Shown: positions 25,597-35,898, numbered from the stretch's first letter. The stretch: DNA of 64,000 bases from Ruminococcaceae bacterium UBA3903 (GCA_002391625.1 DGFJ01000009.1:62001-126000); one strand, 5' to 3'. A program made the numbers and translations. The notes: generated from the letters alone by a model not told the origin.

Positions 25597-26073
25597 ATGG
25601 ATAATTTAGCAGATATGCTTCGCAAGTCCATAATAGATTTTAAACGCACTGCATTAAGGACATCAAACACCTTCGACAAGCTAACCTTGGCGGATATGAC
25701 GGTTTTTTGGACTATGCATGGTATTATGTGCCAAAACCCACAAACAGAACAGGTAGCGATTGGCGATTTAGTAAAGCATCTAAGCCTTTCTAAGCCAGCC
25801 ATTACCCAGAACATAAACAAGCTGGAGGATAAGGGCTTGGTACAAAGGGTTACATTACGTAGCGACAGACGTGCTACATACGTACAATTTACCAATAAAG
25901 GTAAACTGTTATTTGAGAAGGAAAAGCGTAATATAGACGACAAGATGGCCGAATTTGTACGGCGAATGGGAGATGAAGATACCATAAAATTCATTGAGCT
26001 ATTAAATAAATTTAGAAAAATAACAGAGGAAATGCAGACAGACAATGATAAAAAGGAGAAAGGTGACAAATGA
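25597..26073 (+). CDS. MarR family transcriptional regulator
   Basis: A 158-residue winged-helix repressor. The DNA-binding region 'LVKHLSLSKPAITQNINKLEDKGLV' and wing 'LRSDRRATYVQFTNKG' are textbook MarR. The stop overlaps the start of the ABC exporter gene (ATGA), so the regulator is translationally coupled to the transporter it most likely controls. The GTTAAC palindrome at its promoter is the obvious candidate site. Its inducing ligand is unknown; such loci usually respond to exported drugs or peptides. Confidence 0.92.
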   Translation: MDNLADMLRKSIIDFKRTALRTSNTFDKLTLADMTVFWTMHGIMCQNPQTEQVAIGDLVKHLSLSKPAITQNINKLEDKGLVQRVTLRSDRRATYVQFTNKGKLLFEKEKRNIDDKMAEFVRRMGDEDTIKFIELLNKFRKITEEMQTDNDKKEKGDK

Positions 26074-28259
26074 AAAAAACATTTAAGTATTTAAGTCGTT
26101 CATTGCCAGCCATATTGGTAATTCTTGTTTTGCTAATAATACAGGCTAACTGTGATTTGGCATTGCCCACGTACATTTCAAATATCGTTAACATTGGTAT
26201 TCAGCAAAACGGTATTGACAGCATAGTGCCACAAAAAATAAGAGTTAGCGAAATGGATAAGCTAAAGCTGTTTATGACCGACGATGAAAGGGCTTTAATT
26301 GACGAAAGCTTTGACATGGATGGGGATGTGTATGCAGCAAAGGCTGATATTGATAATGAGGCTGTAACAAAAGCATTAGGTATCCCCATGGCAACTGTTA
26401 ATATGCTGCAGTCAGATTCTGAACAGGGCAAAGAGGTTATGTCTAAGCTAATGGAAAATATGCCGCAGGGCATGGTGACAGAGGATACGTCATTTTTTGA
26501 CCTGCTTGACAAAATGCCACCTGAAATGCAGACAAGTATTATAGCTGCTGTTAACGAAGGTATGGCACAGCTAAAGGACTTGGACGACAGCATTATACAA
26601 CAAATGGCAGTACCATTTGTTAAGGCAGAGTATCAGCAAATTGGCATTGATACTGACAAAATGCAAAGTGACTACATCTTTAATATGGGTATGCAGATGA
26701 TAGGCTTGGCATTTGGTATTGTGGTATGCACTATTTTGGTATCTCTGTTAGCCTCTGTTGTAGGCTCAAGGGTTTCACGAGATATGCGTGGAGATGTGTT
26801 TAAAAAGGTTGTTGCTTTTTCTAACGCAGAGTACAACAAATTTTCATCGGCGTCATTAATAACACGTTGTACCAATGATATACAGCAGGTTCAGATGCTT
26901 ATTATTATGGTGCTGCGAATGGTTATATATGCACCAATTTTGGGTATAGGTGCTGTAACAAAGGTATTTAAAACAGGTCAGGATATGACATGGGTAATAG
27001 GCGTCAGCGTGTCCTGCATATTGGCTTTTGTAATCTTCCTATATATTGTAGCAATGCCAAAGTTTACTATACTGCAAAAGCTGGTTGATAAGCTTAACCT
27101 AGTTTCTCGTGAAATATTAACGGGCTTGCCGGTTATACGAGCATTTAGCCGTGAAAAGCACGAGGAAAAACGTTTTGATGGTGCAAACACAGACCTAATG
27201 AAGGTTAATTTGTTTGTAAATAAGATAATGTCCTTTATGATGCCGTTTATGATGCTTGTAATGAACGGTACATGTGTACTAATTGTATGGGTAGGTGCAG
27301 GTCAAATTGATACCGGCAATATGCAGGTTGGTAACCTAATGGCGTTTATTCAGTACACAATGCAGATTATTATGTCTTTCCTAATGTTGTCCATGATGAG
27401 CGTAATGCTACCAAGGGCAGTTGTTTCTGCTAACCGCATACAGGAGGTTTTAGAAACAAAGATAACTGTTAATGACCTTGACAATCCAAAGCAATTAAAT
27501 GCAACAGACAAAAAGGGCTATGTAGAGTTTAAAAACGTATCCTTTACTTACCCAGGGGCAGAAAAAGAAGTTATTAAGAACATTTCGTTTACATCAAAGC
27601 CAGGTGAAACCACAGCTATTATTGGCAGTACAGGCTGCGGTAAATCTACCTTGTTAAATTTAATACCAAGATTTTACGATGTAACACAGGGTGAAATTTT
27701 AATAGATGGTGAGGATATACGCAACATATCTAAAGAGGCTTTGCGTGACCGTCTGGGCTATGTTCCGCAAAAGGGTATGCTGTTCTCTGGTACTATTGAA
27801 AGTAATATAGCCTATGGTATGAAAGAGGCTGACCATAATCAGGTGGTGCGTGCCGCTACTATTGCACAGGCTGCCGAGTTTATAGACGCTATGCCAAATA
27901 AATACGACAGTGATATTTCACAGGGTGGTACTAATGTATCTGGAGGACAGCGTCAACGCTTGTCAATAGCCAGAGCTATAGCCAAAAATCCACAGGTATA
28001 CTTGTTTGATGATAGCTTTTCTGCGTTGGACTACAAAACGGATGCAGTATTAAGAAAAGCCCTAAAGGACGCTACAGAAAACAGCACAATTATTATTGTT
28101 GCACAGCGTATATCTACTGTATTAAATGCAGAAAAAATCATTGTTTTAGATGATGGCGAAATAGCTGGCATGGGCAGCCACGCACAGCTGTTGAAAACCT
28201 GTGAGGTGTATCAGCAGATAGCACAATCACAGCTGTCAAAGGAGGAGCTTGGACAATGA
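26070..28259 (+). CDS. ABC exporter half-transporter, subunit A (degenerate ATP site) with large extracytoplasmic insert
   Basis: A 729-residue TMD-NBD half-transporter. Between the first and second membrane helices (about residues 45-205) is a hydrophilic, Met/Asp/Glu-rich insert, absent from standard exporters and probably outside the cell. The NBD has Walker A 'GSTGCGKST' near 518 and signature 'VSGGQ', but the Walker B catalytic Glu is Asp ('LFDDSFSALD'). With its partner this makes a heterodimeric exporter like BmrCD/LmrCD with one inactive and one active ATP site. It overlaps marR upstream and subunit B downstream by four bases each. Substrate unknown. Confidence 0.92.
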   Translation: MKKTFKYLSRSLPAILVILVLLIIQANCDLALPTYISNIVNIGIQQNGIDSIVPQKIRVSEMDKLKLFMTDDERALIDESFDMDGDVYAAKADIDNEAVTKALGIPMATVNMLQSDSEQGKEVMSKLMENMPQGMVTEDTSFFDLLDKMPPEMQTSIIAAVNEGMAQLKDLDDSIIQQMAVPFVKAEYQQIGIDTDKMQSDYIFNMGMQMIGLAFGIVVCTILVSLLASVVGSRVSRDMRGDVFKKVVAFSNAEYNKFSSASLITRCTNDIQQVQMLIIMVLRMVIYAPILGIGAVTKVFKTGQDMTWVIGVSVSCILAFVIFLYIVAMPKFTILQKLVDKLNLVSREILTGLPVIRAFSREKHEEKRFDGANTDLMKVNLFVNKIMSFMMPFMMLVMNGTCVLIVWVGAGQIDTGNMQVGNLMAFIQYTMQIIMSFLMLSMMSVMLPRAVVSANRIQEVLETKITVNDLDNPKQLNATDKKGYVEFKNVSFTYPGAEKEVIKNISFTSKPGETTAIIGSTGCGKSTLLNLIPRFYDVTQGEILIDGEDIRNISKEALRDRLGYVPQKGMLFSGTIESNIAYGMKEADHNQVVRAATIAQAAEFIDAMPNKYDSDISQGGTNVSGGQRQRLSIARAIAKNPQVYLFDDSFSALDYKTDAVLRKALKDATENSTIIIVAQRISTVLNAEKIIVLDDGEIAGMGSHAQLLKTCEVYQQIAQSQLSKEELGQ

Positions 28260-30148
28260 GTGAAAATGTACAAATGCCAAAAAAGAGAATGAGAGGTCCT
28301 GGTGGCGGCCACGGACCAGGGGCTATAGGTGTGCCAGGTGAAAAGCCAAAGGATTTTAAAGGTACCATGGGTAAGCTGTTGAGCTACCTAGGTAAATATA
28401 AAATAGGTGTTGCTTTTGTTATTTTGTTTGCTATCGGCAGCACGGTATTTAACATTGTAGGTCCTAAGATTTTGGGTAATGCCACAACCGAGATATACAC
28501 TGGTATTATGGGTAAAATATCCGGCGGCGAGGGCATAAACTTTGAAAACATCGCCCAAATACTAATAATGCTAATTAGTATTTATGTGATAGCCGCATTC
28601 TTTGGTGTGCTACAAGGCTTGATAATGACCAATATAGCACAGAAAATCAGCTACCGTATGCGTAAGCAAATTTCAGAGAAAATCAACGTTTTACCTATGA
28701 ACTACTTTGATACAAAGTTGACAGGTGAGGTGTTGTCAATAATCACCAATGATATTGATACCCTGTCAATGAACCTAAACCAAAGTGCTACACAGATTAT
28801 ATCATCTATAGCCACTATAATTGGTATATTGATTATGATGTTTTCCATTAACTGGATTATGACCTTGGTTGCCCTGCTGGTGCTGCCAATATCCATGGTT
28901 TTTATATCAATAATTGTTAAGAAATCACAGAAGTATTTTAGAGACCAACAGGACTATTTGGGTCACGTTAACGGTCAAGTAGAGGAAACCTTTGGCGGTA
29001 TTAACATTGTGCAGGCCTTTAACAATCAAGAGGAAACTGTTAAAAAGTTTGATAAAGATAATAACACACTGTTTAAATCGGGCTGTATGTCCCAGTTTTT
29101 GTCAGGTTTAATGATGCCTGTTATGCAGTTTGTTGGTAATCTGGCATATGTTGCTATTGCTGTACTGGGTGGATATTTAGTAATAAACGGTTCTATCGCC
29201 GTTGGTGATATACAGTCCTTTATCCAGTATGTGCGTAGCTTTACACAGCCTATTTCACAGGTGGCACAGGTATCCAATATGCTTCAGTCTATGGCGGCAT
29301 CGGCTGAACGTGTGTTTAACTTTTTAGACGAGGCAGAGGAAGACCAAACAGCTGTCAAGCACGCTATGATAATAGATGGTAAGAAAGAACGCAAGGCTGT
29401 GCCACAGGACATTATAGGAAGTGTTGAATTTAAGGATGTACACTTTGGTTATAATCCTGATAAAATCATTATTAACGATTTTTCTGCACAGGTTAAGCAG
29501 GGACAAAAAATTGCTATTGTTGGACCTACTGGTGCAGGTAAAACAACGATGGTTAAGCTGTTAATGCGTTTTTATGACATTAACTCAGGCGAAATTTTAA
29601 TTGACAACTACAATATTAAGGACTTTGACAGACAAGAGCTAAGAGAAGTGTTTGGTATGGTTCTACAGGATACATGGCTGTTCTCAGGTACTATTATGGA
29701 AAATATTCGTTATGGTAAGCTGGATGCCACAGATGATGAGGTTATAGCAGCCGCAAAGGCGGCACACGTTGACAACTTTGTTAGAACATTGCCTGACGGA
29801 TACAATATGGTACTAAATGAGGAAGCCAGCAACATTTCACAGGGACAAAAACAGCTGTTGACTATTGCCAGAACAATTTTGGCAGACCCTAAAATTCTTA
29901 TTTTAGACGAAGCAACAAGCTCGGTAGATACTAGAACAGAGGTACGCATACAAAAGGCAATGGATAACCTAATGCGTGGCAGAACCAGCTTTGTAATAGC
30001 TCATAGGCTGTCTACCATTAAAAATGCAGATCTAATCCTTGTTATGAAGGACGGCGATATTATTGAACAGGGTACACATGATGCTTTAATAGCCTCGGGT
30101 GGGTTCTACTGTAATCTGTATAATTCGCAGTTTGAAAATGTTTCGTAA
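28256..30148 (+). CDS. ABC exporter half-transporter, subunit B (canonical Walker B)
   Basis: A 630-residue TMD-NBD protein. A Gly/Pro/Lys/Arg-rich cytoplasmic N-terminus (1-40) precedes six membrane helices. The NBD has Walker A 'GPTGAGKTT' near 422, an altered signature 'ISQGQ' near 525 and intact Walker B 'LILDEATSSVD' near 546. The altered signature faces the degenerate Walker B of subunit A, so both defects fall in the same composite site, as in characterised heterodimeric exporters. Start codon overlaps the stop of subunit A (ATGA). It ends the operon before the terminator at 30155. Confidence 0.92.
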   Translation: MSENVQMPKKRMRGPGGGHGPGAIGVPGEKPKDFKGTMGKLLSYLGKYKIGVAFVILFAIGSTVFNIVGPKILGNATTEIYTGIMGKISGGEGINFENIAQILIMLISIYVIAAFFGVLQGLIMTNIAQKISYRMRKQISEKINVLPMNYFDTKLTGEVLSIITNDIDTLSMNLNQSATQIISSIATIIGILIMMFSINWIMTLVALLVLPISMVFISIIVKKSQKYFRDQQDYLGHVNGQVEETFGGINIVQAFNNQEETVKKFDKDNNTLFKSGCMSQFLSGLMMPVMQFVGNLAYVAIAVLGGYLVINGSIAVGDIQSFIQYVRSFTQPISQVAQVSNMLQSMAASAERVFNFLDEAEEDQTAVKHAMIIDGKKERKAVPQDIIGSVEFKDVHFGYNPDKIIINDFSAQVKQGQKIAIVGPTGAGKTTMVKLLMRFYDINSGEILIDNYNIKDFDRQELREVFGMVLQDTWLFSGTIMENIRYGKLDATDDEVIAAAKAAHVDNFVRTLPDGYNMVLNEEASNISQGQKQLLTIARTILADPKILILDEATSSVDTRTEVRIQKAMDNLMRGRTSFVIAHRLSTIKNADLILVMKDGDIIEQGTHDALIASGGFYCNLYNSQFENVS

Positions 30149-30154
30149 CAATCA

Positions 30155-30194
30155 AAACCACCAACAGAGTGAAAGCTCTGTTGGTGGTTTGCTT
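30155..30194. terminator. Terminator between ABC exporter and asnB
   Basis: A perfect 15-bp stem (30155-30169 with 30176-30190) with loop TGAAAG, followed by GCTTTTTA; between convergent genes. The same GTGAAAGC cap appears in the terminator at 52023. Confidence 0.9.
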
Positions 30195-30244
30195 TTTAGA
30201 ATATTATGGAATTGTGTAGCCACAGCCCGTGAGCTGACGTATAG

Positions 30245-32089
30245 CTACATTCCAATTACCTGTACATTGTATTTTTTAAACCAGTAATCCATCTGTATAA
30301 TATAGGCTAAAATTTGTGGGGCTCTCATAAGCTGACCATACCATGGTGAGGATATTCCCTCTGGATTTTCTATAATATCCATTACACCTTTTTCGCTTAG
30401 CATATTTCCTAAAACGCTGTCTTTATCCTGTAAAACCCTTTTAGCACCTTGGCATACCAGATTGAAGTAAATAGGGTTGTGAGTTTTAGGATAAGGACTT
30501 TTCTTTCGCCATACTATTTCGTCTGGCAATATGCCATCCATTGCGGTGCGGATAATACCTTTTTCTCTGCCGTCCAGTGCCTTTAATGACCAAGGCATAT
30601 TGTAGGCATACTCCACCAGACGATAATCACAAAATGGTACACGCACCTCTAGCCCGTTATACATTGACATACGGTCTTTTCTGTCTAACAAGCCCTGCAT
30701 AAACCAATTGAAGTTTAGCATAAACATTTCTCTCATACGAGCTTCTAATGGCGTGTCGGTGGACAGCTTTTCAGTTTTGTTAACAGTGTCACTGTAACGC
30801 TGCAGAACATAATCCTCACCCCTTGGCAGCAGTCCTGCTTTTAGGACACTTCTTCTTATATCTAAGCTGCGTGACCATGGAAAGCATTGTTCAAATAGAA
30901 TATCCTTGTTGTGATACCATGGATAACCACCAAATAATTCGTCGGCACATTCCCCTGACAGAGCAACGGTATAATCCCTTTTTACCGCCTCACAAAATAG
31001 CAATAGTGATGAGTCTACATCCACCATTGCAGGTAAATCTCTAGCGGCTACAGATGGCAGCAGGGCTTCATATAATGCGTTATTATCCAGTATAACCTCT
31101 CGATGGTCAGAGCCAATAAATTCGCTCATGAGCTTTATATAATGGTTGTCAGAATTAGGCTGAAACAGACTTTTTACAAAGTATTTAGCGTTATCAACGT
31201 AGTCTACTGAATAGGTGGTTAGCTGTCCCTTATTGTTTTCCTTGTAGTAATCTGACGCTACCTTACTAATTATGCTGGAATCCAGCCCGCCAGATAAAAA
31301 ACAGCACAGCGGAACATCTGCAACCAGCTGTCTTTTAATAGCGTCCGTTAACAAAAAACGGGTTTTTTCTATTGTTTGTTCCTGACTATCGGTATGTGGC
31401 TTGGCGGTGACGGAAAAATATTTATGGCATACTAAAGCCCCGTTTTTATATGTGCCACACTCGCCAGGCAGCAGCTCCCTTATCCCTTTAAATATACCCA
31501 TACCACCTGTGCGTCCAGGACCGATAAAGAATATTTCATTTAGTCCGTTTTCGTCAATCTGTGGCTTTACAATGGGGTTAGCCAGTATGGCTTTTATCTC
31601 AGAGGCAAAAATTAATCCTCCCTTGTACTCATAGTAAAACAGAGGCTTTACCCCTATTTTATCACGGGCAATAAACAGCCTTCTGTTCTCCTCGTCCCAT
31701 ATGGCAAAGGCGAAAATTCCGTTTAATTTATCCACACATTTTTCGCCCCAGTGAAGATAGGCAGTTAATAATACCTCTGTGTCGCTGTGACCGCTAAAGG
31801 TGTAGCCGACAGATAACAGCTCGCCACGCAAATCCTCGGTGTTGTATAGCTCTCCATTGTATACAATGGTACACAGGTCACGACCTTTTTTACTCATAGG
31901 CTGTATGCCACCTGCTGGGTCTATAACTATTAATCGACGGTGTATTAGGCATACACCCTGCTGTTGATTAATGTACACACCGTCCTGATCAGGGCCACGC
32001 TTGCCTAGCTGACTGGACATATTGGCTATTATGCCTTGTTTTTGACTAATATCCTCATATCTGTCGATTAATCCAGCTATACCACACAT
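30245..32089 (-). CDS. asnB: Asparagine synthase (glutamine-hydrolysing)
   Basis: A 614-residue two-domain enzyme. The N-terminal glutaminase starts at catalytic Cys2 ('MCGIAGLIDR') and has 'RRLIVIDPAGG' and 'NGELYN'; the C-terminal synthetase has the ATP pyrophosphatase motif 'CFLSGGLDSS'. It makes asparagine from aspartate, ATP and glutamine. The AsnB type with full glutaminase is clear. AAGGTGG precedes the ATG. It is probably a single-gene unit. Confidence 0.95.
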   Translation of the reverse strand: MCGIAGLIDRYEDISQKQGIIANMSSQLGKRGPDQDGVYINQQQGVCLIHRRLIVIDPAGGIQPMSKKGRDLCTIVYNGELYNTEDLRGELLSVGYTFSGHSDTEVLLTAYLHWGEKCVDKLNGIFAFAIWDEENRRLFIARDKIGVKPLFYYEYKGGLIFASEIKAILANPIVKPQIDENGLNEIFFIGPGRTGGMGIFKGIRELLPGECGTYKNGALVCHKYFSVTAKPHTDSQEQTIEKTRFLLTDAIKRQLVADVPLCCFLSGGLDSSIISKVASDYYKENNKGQLTTYSVDYVDNAKYFVKSLFQPNSDNHYIKLMSEFIGSDHREVILDNNALYEALLPSVAARDLPAMVDVDSSLLLFCEAVKRDYTVALSGECADELFGGYPWYHNKDILFEQCFPWSRSLDIRRSVLKAGLLPRGEDYVLQRYSDTVNKTEKLSTDTPLEARMREMFMLNFNWFMQGLLDRKDRMSMYNGLEVRVPFCDYRLVEYAYNMPWSLKALDGREKGIIRTAMDGILPDEIVWRKKSPYPKTHNPIYFNLVCQGAKRVLQDKDSVLGNMLSEKGVMDIIENPEGISSPWYGQLMRAPQILAYIIQMDYWFKKYNVQVIGM

Positions 32090-32150
32090 AAAATAACCAC
32101 CTTTTCTTTAGTATAAGTATCATATGCTATATTAATGTCTTTGCTACTAA

Positions 32151-33191
32151 TTATTTGTTAATAATGCTTGAGTTTTTACTGTACGGTTTAACGGTCAGCA
32201 AAAACATAACGCTCATTATAACCAACGCTATGCTACCTATATATGTGGCGCTGCCTGTTGTTATGGTGGGGCTGGATACGTTTGAAAATACATTTTCTGA
32301 CTGTGGAAAAAGGCTTAGAACAATAACGGTTATTAATGCTGACAATACACCTTGACAAAAACGTATTGCTAAAAATTTTACCTTAGAAACAGGCAGATTA
32401 CCAATAATTGAGTATATTTGAAAATGCACACAAACACCACCAAAGCCTATTGCAAAGGCTAAAATGGAAATAGGGGCATTGTTTGATATGGCGGTGCTGC
32501 AGCCGTCGGTTACCTCCCACAAGGCGGGCAAAATGCTGTCAGCGGTGCTGCTGCCAATGCCAGTGGCGGAAATAGCCTTGGAAAGCCACTGGTCTGCACC
32601 AGTGCTTTTTATTATGCCCATTATACTGGAAAATATTACAACTAAACCACATAAATTCAGCATACTCATAACGCTGTCACTGCATGAGCTAACTAACGCA
32701 TTTGTAATTTCTATGGGGTGTGAGTGTGTACAGCCATATTGAACCAGCTTTTCACGATGAAATAGTGACATAACAACACCAATAATTATTTGTGCCAAAA
32801 CTTGAGATAAGCATAGTATTATGCCAACTTGGGTGCTGTGCAACAGGTTTTCACCTACAACAAAAACAACAAAGGCAGGGCCGCTGCCTACGGCGAACAA
32901 AACCATAAATTTCGCTTGTGCTTCTGTAATTTTCCCCTGCTTCCATAGGGCTACTGTTCCTTTTGCCCCTACAGGATAGCCACCAATCACGCTTAGCAGT
33001 ATGGTTATACCGCAACAGGTCGGTAGGTTAAAGCAGTATTTTGTTATCGGCTTAAAAAGAGTAGACAAGCTGTCCGATAAATTGGACTTTACAATGAAAG
33101 AAGATAATACCATAAAGGGAAACAGGGATGGAATTAGAACATTGCTGCAAAAAAGCAATCCGTTAACAGCGCCTTGTGTCATAAGTAGCAC
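32151..33191 (-). CDS. ylbJ: Sporulation integral membrane protein YlbJ
   Basis: A 346-residue membrane protein with about nine helices and the nucleoside-recognition-type 'GGYPVGAKGTVALWKQGKI' followed by 'SGPAFVVFVVG', diagnostic of YlbJ. YlbJ is made in the mother cell under sigma-E and is needed for normal spore cortex/heat resistance in Bacillus. The start is GTG 33191 or ATG 33182; an in-frame stop lies just upstream so it cannot be longer. It is divergent from yqfC, another sigma-E-type gene, suggesting a shared control region of about 115 bases. Confidence 0.88.
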   Translation of the reverse strand: MLLMTQGAVNGLLFCSNVLIPSLFPFMVLSSFIVKSNLSDSLSTLFKPITKYCFNLPTCCGITILLSVIGGYPVGAKGTVALWKQGKITEAQAKFMVLFAVGSGPAFVVFVVGENLLHSTQVGIILCLSQVLAQIIIGVVMSLFHREKLVQYGCTHSHPIEITNALVSSCSDSVMSMLNLCGLVVIFSSIMGIIKSTGADQWLSKAISATGIGSSTADSILPALWEVTDGCSTAISNNAPISILAFAIGFGGVCVHFQIYSIIGNLPVSKVKFLAIRFCQGVLSALITVIVLSLFPQSENVFSNVSSPTITTGSATYIGSIALVIMSVMFLLTVKPYSKNSSIINK

Positions 33192-33306
33192 CTGCCTAGC
33201 ATAGTTTTAGAAGTGAGAAAACAAAAAAATATATTGGGATGCTCTAAAACAGTTATATGGAAATATGGGATTGGTTATAACAAAACAGGTAGCAGGTGGT
33301 GTTTAT

Positions 33307-33588
33307 ATGAGTGTAAAAAATGGTAAAAACGACGGCAGTCAAGGTAAAAGGCAATCCTTTTTTTCACCAGCATCATTGGCGATTCTACCTTTTTTGGAGA
33401 TGAAAAGTAATCGTGAGGTAACTGTAGAGGGATGTAAGGGAATATTGGAATACGATAAGGAGATAATACGCATAAACACAGGGGGAATGGTAATTTCCTT
33501 TAAGGGCAGAGGACTAAATATTAAGTGCTTGACAATTAGCAGTGTAGTAATAGAGGGCTTTATTACGGCTGTGGAGTTTGTGTGCTGA
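33307..33588 (+). CDS. yqfC: Sporulation protein YqfC
   Basis: A 93-residue soluble protein of the YabP/YqfC family. 'NREVTVEGCKGILEYD' and 'RGLNIKCLTISSVVIEGFI' match the family core. The ATG at 33307 is chosen because AGGTGG lies just ahead; an in-frame ATG at 33265 has no such site. It precedes yqfD, as in many spore formers. Usually transcribed by sigma-E in the mother cell; the precise role is unknown. Confidence 0.88.
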   Translation: MSVKNGKNDGSQGKRQSFFSPASLAILPFLEMKSNREVTVEGCKGILEYDKEIIRINTGGMVISFKGRGLNIKCLTISSVVIEGFITAVEFVC

Positions 33589-33659
33589 TATATAATTACA
33601 CATAAAAAGCTTTTATATAGATATTATGTGTTTTATTTTTCTGTAGGTGGTGAAGTTAA

Positions 33660-34844
33660 GTGGTTGTAATGAATATTTTACGTTGGCTAAGAGGAACGGT
33701 AGACTTTACAGCTACAGGAAAATTTCCTGAACGCTTTATTAACCTTGCACTGCGGGAGGACATAGCCCTAATAAACCCTATAGGGGAAAAGGGAAAGCTT
33801 AGCTCTACTACTTTTGTGTCCGATTATCGGGACTTGCGACAAGTGGCACGCAAATCAGGAGTAAAATTACATATACAAAAAAAACACGGGCTGCCATTTG
33901 TTATACATAAAAATAAAAACCGTAGTGGTTTGTTAGCTGGAGCAGTGTTGTTTATTGTTATCGTTCAAATATTGTCTATGTTTATATGGTCTGTGGAGAT
34001 TGTAGGACAGGATACTGTAAGTACCACCAGAATACGTCAGTCCTTGGAAAGCAATGGTGTAAGGGTGGGTGCTTATAAGGGCAGCATAAATGTACAGGAA
34101 ACTGAACGAAAAATCACTTTGGACCTAGGTCAGGTGGGTTGGATGTCAATCAACCTAATAGGAACAGATGCTTATGTAGAGCTTAGTGAATCTGTAAAGG
34201 TACCGGAGATTTTACCCTTGGATAAACCGTGTAATTTAAAGGCGGTAAAGGGTGGACAGATAGTAAAGCTAGAGGTGGCAAACGGGGATAAAAAGGTAAA
34301 AATAGGTGATGGAGTAGCAAAGGGTCAGCTGTTAGTCAGCGGAATAATGTCTGACGCAGACAGTAAAATGGCGTATTTTGTACACAGCAGTGGCAAGGTG
34401 TTGGCAGCTGTACACGAAGAAAAGCAGATAGCTGTGAATAAGGTTAAACAATGTAACCTGCCTACCGGTGCTATGATACAGCAAAGTCAGCTGAGGCTGT
34501 TTAACTTTGGAGTGCCTTTAGGGCTGGCTGCAGTACCACAGGGTACCTATAACAGGCAGATATGGATGGAAAGTATGGTGATTAACGGCAACACACTGCC
34601 CATTGATGTAGTTACTCATAAAAACTACGCATACGAAATGCAGACCATTTCCTGTGATAGCCAAACGGCAGAAAAAATTTGTCATACCCGCACTGCATTG
34701 ACAGATGTGTTTTATATGTGGGATAAAAATATAATAAGTGAAACAGCTGTTTTACAGGAAAATGATAAAAGCTATATTTACAATGTGGTATATTCCACTA
34801 TTGAAAATATAGCTGTCAAGGCTCCTATTGAATTATTAGATTAA
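33660..34844 (+). CDS. yqfD: Sporulation protein YqfD
   Basis: A 394-residue membrane protein with one clear membrane segment near residues 90-112 ('LLAGAVLFIVIVQILSMFIW') and a following outside domain. 'INVQETERKITLDLGQVGWMSIN' and 'GQIVKLEVANGDKKVKIGD' are typical YqfD segments. The GTG at 33660 has AGGTGGTG seven bases ahead; an ATG at 33669 is possible. In Bacillus YqfD takes part in sporulation. It follows yqfC by 71 bases with a weak inverted repeat between. Confidence 0.9.
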   Translation: MVVMNILRWLRGTVDFTATGKFPERFINLALREDIALINPIGEKGKLSSTTFVSDYRDLRQVARKSGVKLHIQKKHGLPFVIHKNKNRSGLLAGAVLFIVIVQILSMFIWSVEIVGQDTVSTTRIRQSLESNGVRVGAYKGSINVQETERKITLDLGQVGWMSINLIGTDAYVELSESVKVPEILPLDKPCNLKAVKGGQIVKLEVANGDKKVKIGDGVAKGQLLVSGIMSDADSKMAYFVHSSGKVLAAVHEEKQIAVNKVKQCNLPTGAMIQQSQLRLFNFGVPLGLAAVPQGTYNRQIWMESMVINGNTLPIDVVTHKNYAYEMQTISCDSQTAEKICHTRTALTDVFYMWDKNIISETAVLQENDKSYIYNVVYSTIENIAVKAPIELLD

Positions 34845-34906
34845 AATTGTGGCTGTCAACGTAAGGTGTTTTAAATATAGCGTTTTAGTCCACTGTGGCA
34901 CAGGGC

Positions 34907-35785
34907 TTATGTTAGATTAAAGGTGGGGATGTAGTCCTTAGCAGCCGAGCTGAGTTCCTGTGTGAAGCCCTTTAATCCCAATTCAAGTAATACATTTAAC
35001 ACCTTTTGGTATTCTCGTTTAGTTATTTTTCGTGTTAGCTCCTTGTATTTTTCGGCGTTTCCACAGGGTATATATTGAGCCATCAGGCTTACATATATAT
35101 CTTGGTCAAAGCCTTCCTTTAGGGTGTGTAACACAGCAATACTGTTTTTTCTGTTTAAAGGTAGAACTAAATGGCGTACAATTACACCCTTTTGCATTAT
35201 GCCATTGTTGTCAAAGACAGCCCTTGGCTGCTGTAGTACCATTTCTTCAACAGCCTTTAAAGCAGTTGCCCTGTAATGTGGTGCTGAAGAATATTTTATT
35301 GCCAAATCATCAAATGCGTACTTAAAATCTGGTAGATAAATGTCAACATAACCCTTTAGCCGATGCAGGGTTTCTGTATTTTCATAGCCCCCACAGTTAT
35401 AAACTATTGGGATTGACGGCTTATATATATTTAAGCTTTCCATAACAGCATCCACAAAATGGGTTGGGTTTACCAAATTAATATTGTGTACACCTTTACT
35501 CTCAAGCTCCTTATAATACTCGGACAATCTTTTAGGAGAAATAATTGTACCCTGTGCTTTAGCAGAAATATCATAATTTTGGCAGAATACACAGCCCATA
35601 ACGCAGCCGCTAAAGAATACAGCTCCGCTGCCCTTGGTACCGCTTATACATGGCTCTTCCCACATATGTGGGGCAACACGGGCAACCTTTGGGTTTAAAC
35701 CCATATGGCAATAGCCGTTGCCGGTGGTGTTGGTGCGATTAGCCTTACAATTTCTAGGGCATAGTGTACAATTATCAGTATCCAT
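34907..35785 (-). CDS. Radical SAM protein, PflA-like (PflX family)
   Basis: A 292-residue radical SAM enzyme. The cluster motif CxxxCxxC is C61, C65, C68 in 'SGCVMGCVFCQNYD'. A further set of N-terminal cysteines (C6, C9, C13, C26) could hold a second Fe-S cluster. The family is annotated as pyruvate formate-lyase activating-like (COG1313), but no glycyl-radical enzyme is nearby, so the substrate is unknown. AAGGA precedes the ATG. It is convergent with yqfD with only about 60 bases between. Confidence 0.85.
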   Translation of the reverse strand: MDTDNCTLCPRNCKANRTNTTGNGYCHMGLNPKVARVAPHMWEEPCISGTKGSGAVFFSGCVMGCVFCQNYDISAKAQGTIISPKRLSEYYKELESKGVHNINLVNPTHFVDAVMESLNIYKPSIPIVYNCGGYENTETLHRLKGYVDIYLPDFKYAFDDLAIKYSSAPHYRATALKAVEEMVLQQPRAVFDNNGIMQKGVIVRHLVLPLNRKNSIAVLHTLKEGFDQDIYVSLMAQYIPCGNAEKYKELTRKITKREYQKVLNVLLELGLKGFTQELSSAAKDYIPTFNLT

Positions 35786-35898
35786 ATGTTATCTGTCCTT
35801 TTTTTAATGTTAATCATAGTTTACAACAAAAAATGCCGCTGTCAAGTGGCGTTAGCACACATGGCTTGGGAAAATATTAAAAATATGTGAATAAATTG

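Noticed and set aside
25593..26069. 158-codon ORF on the minus strand fully opposite marR
   Set aside because: A shadow of the marR coding frame. The plus-strand ORF has all MarR motifs, a ribosome binding site and a promoter.
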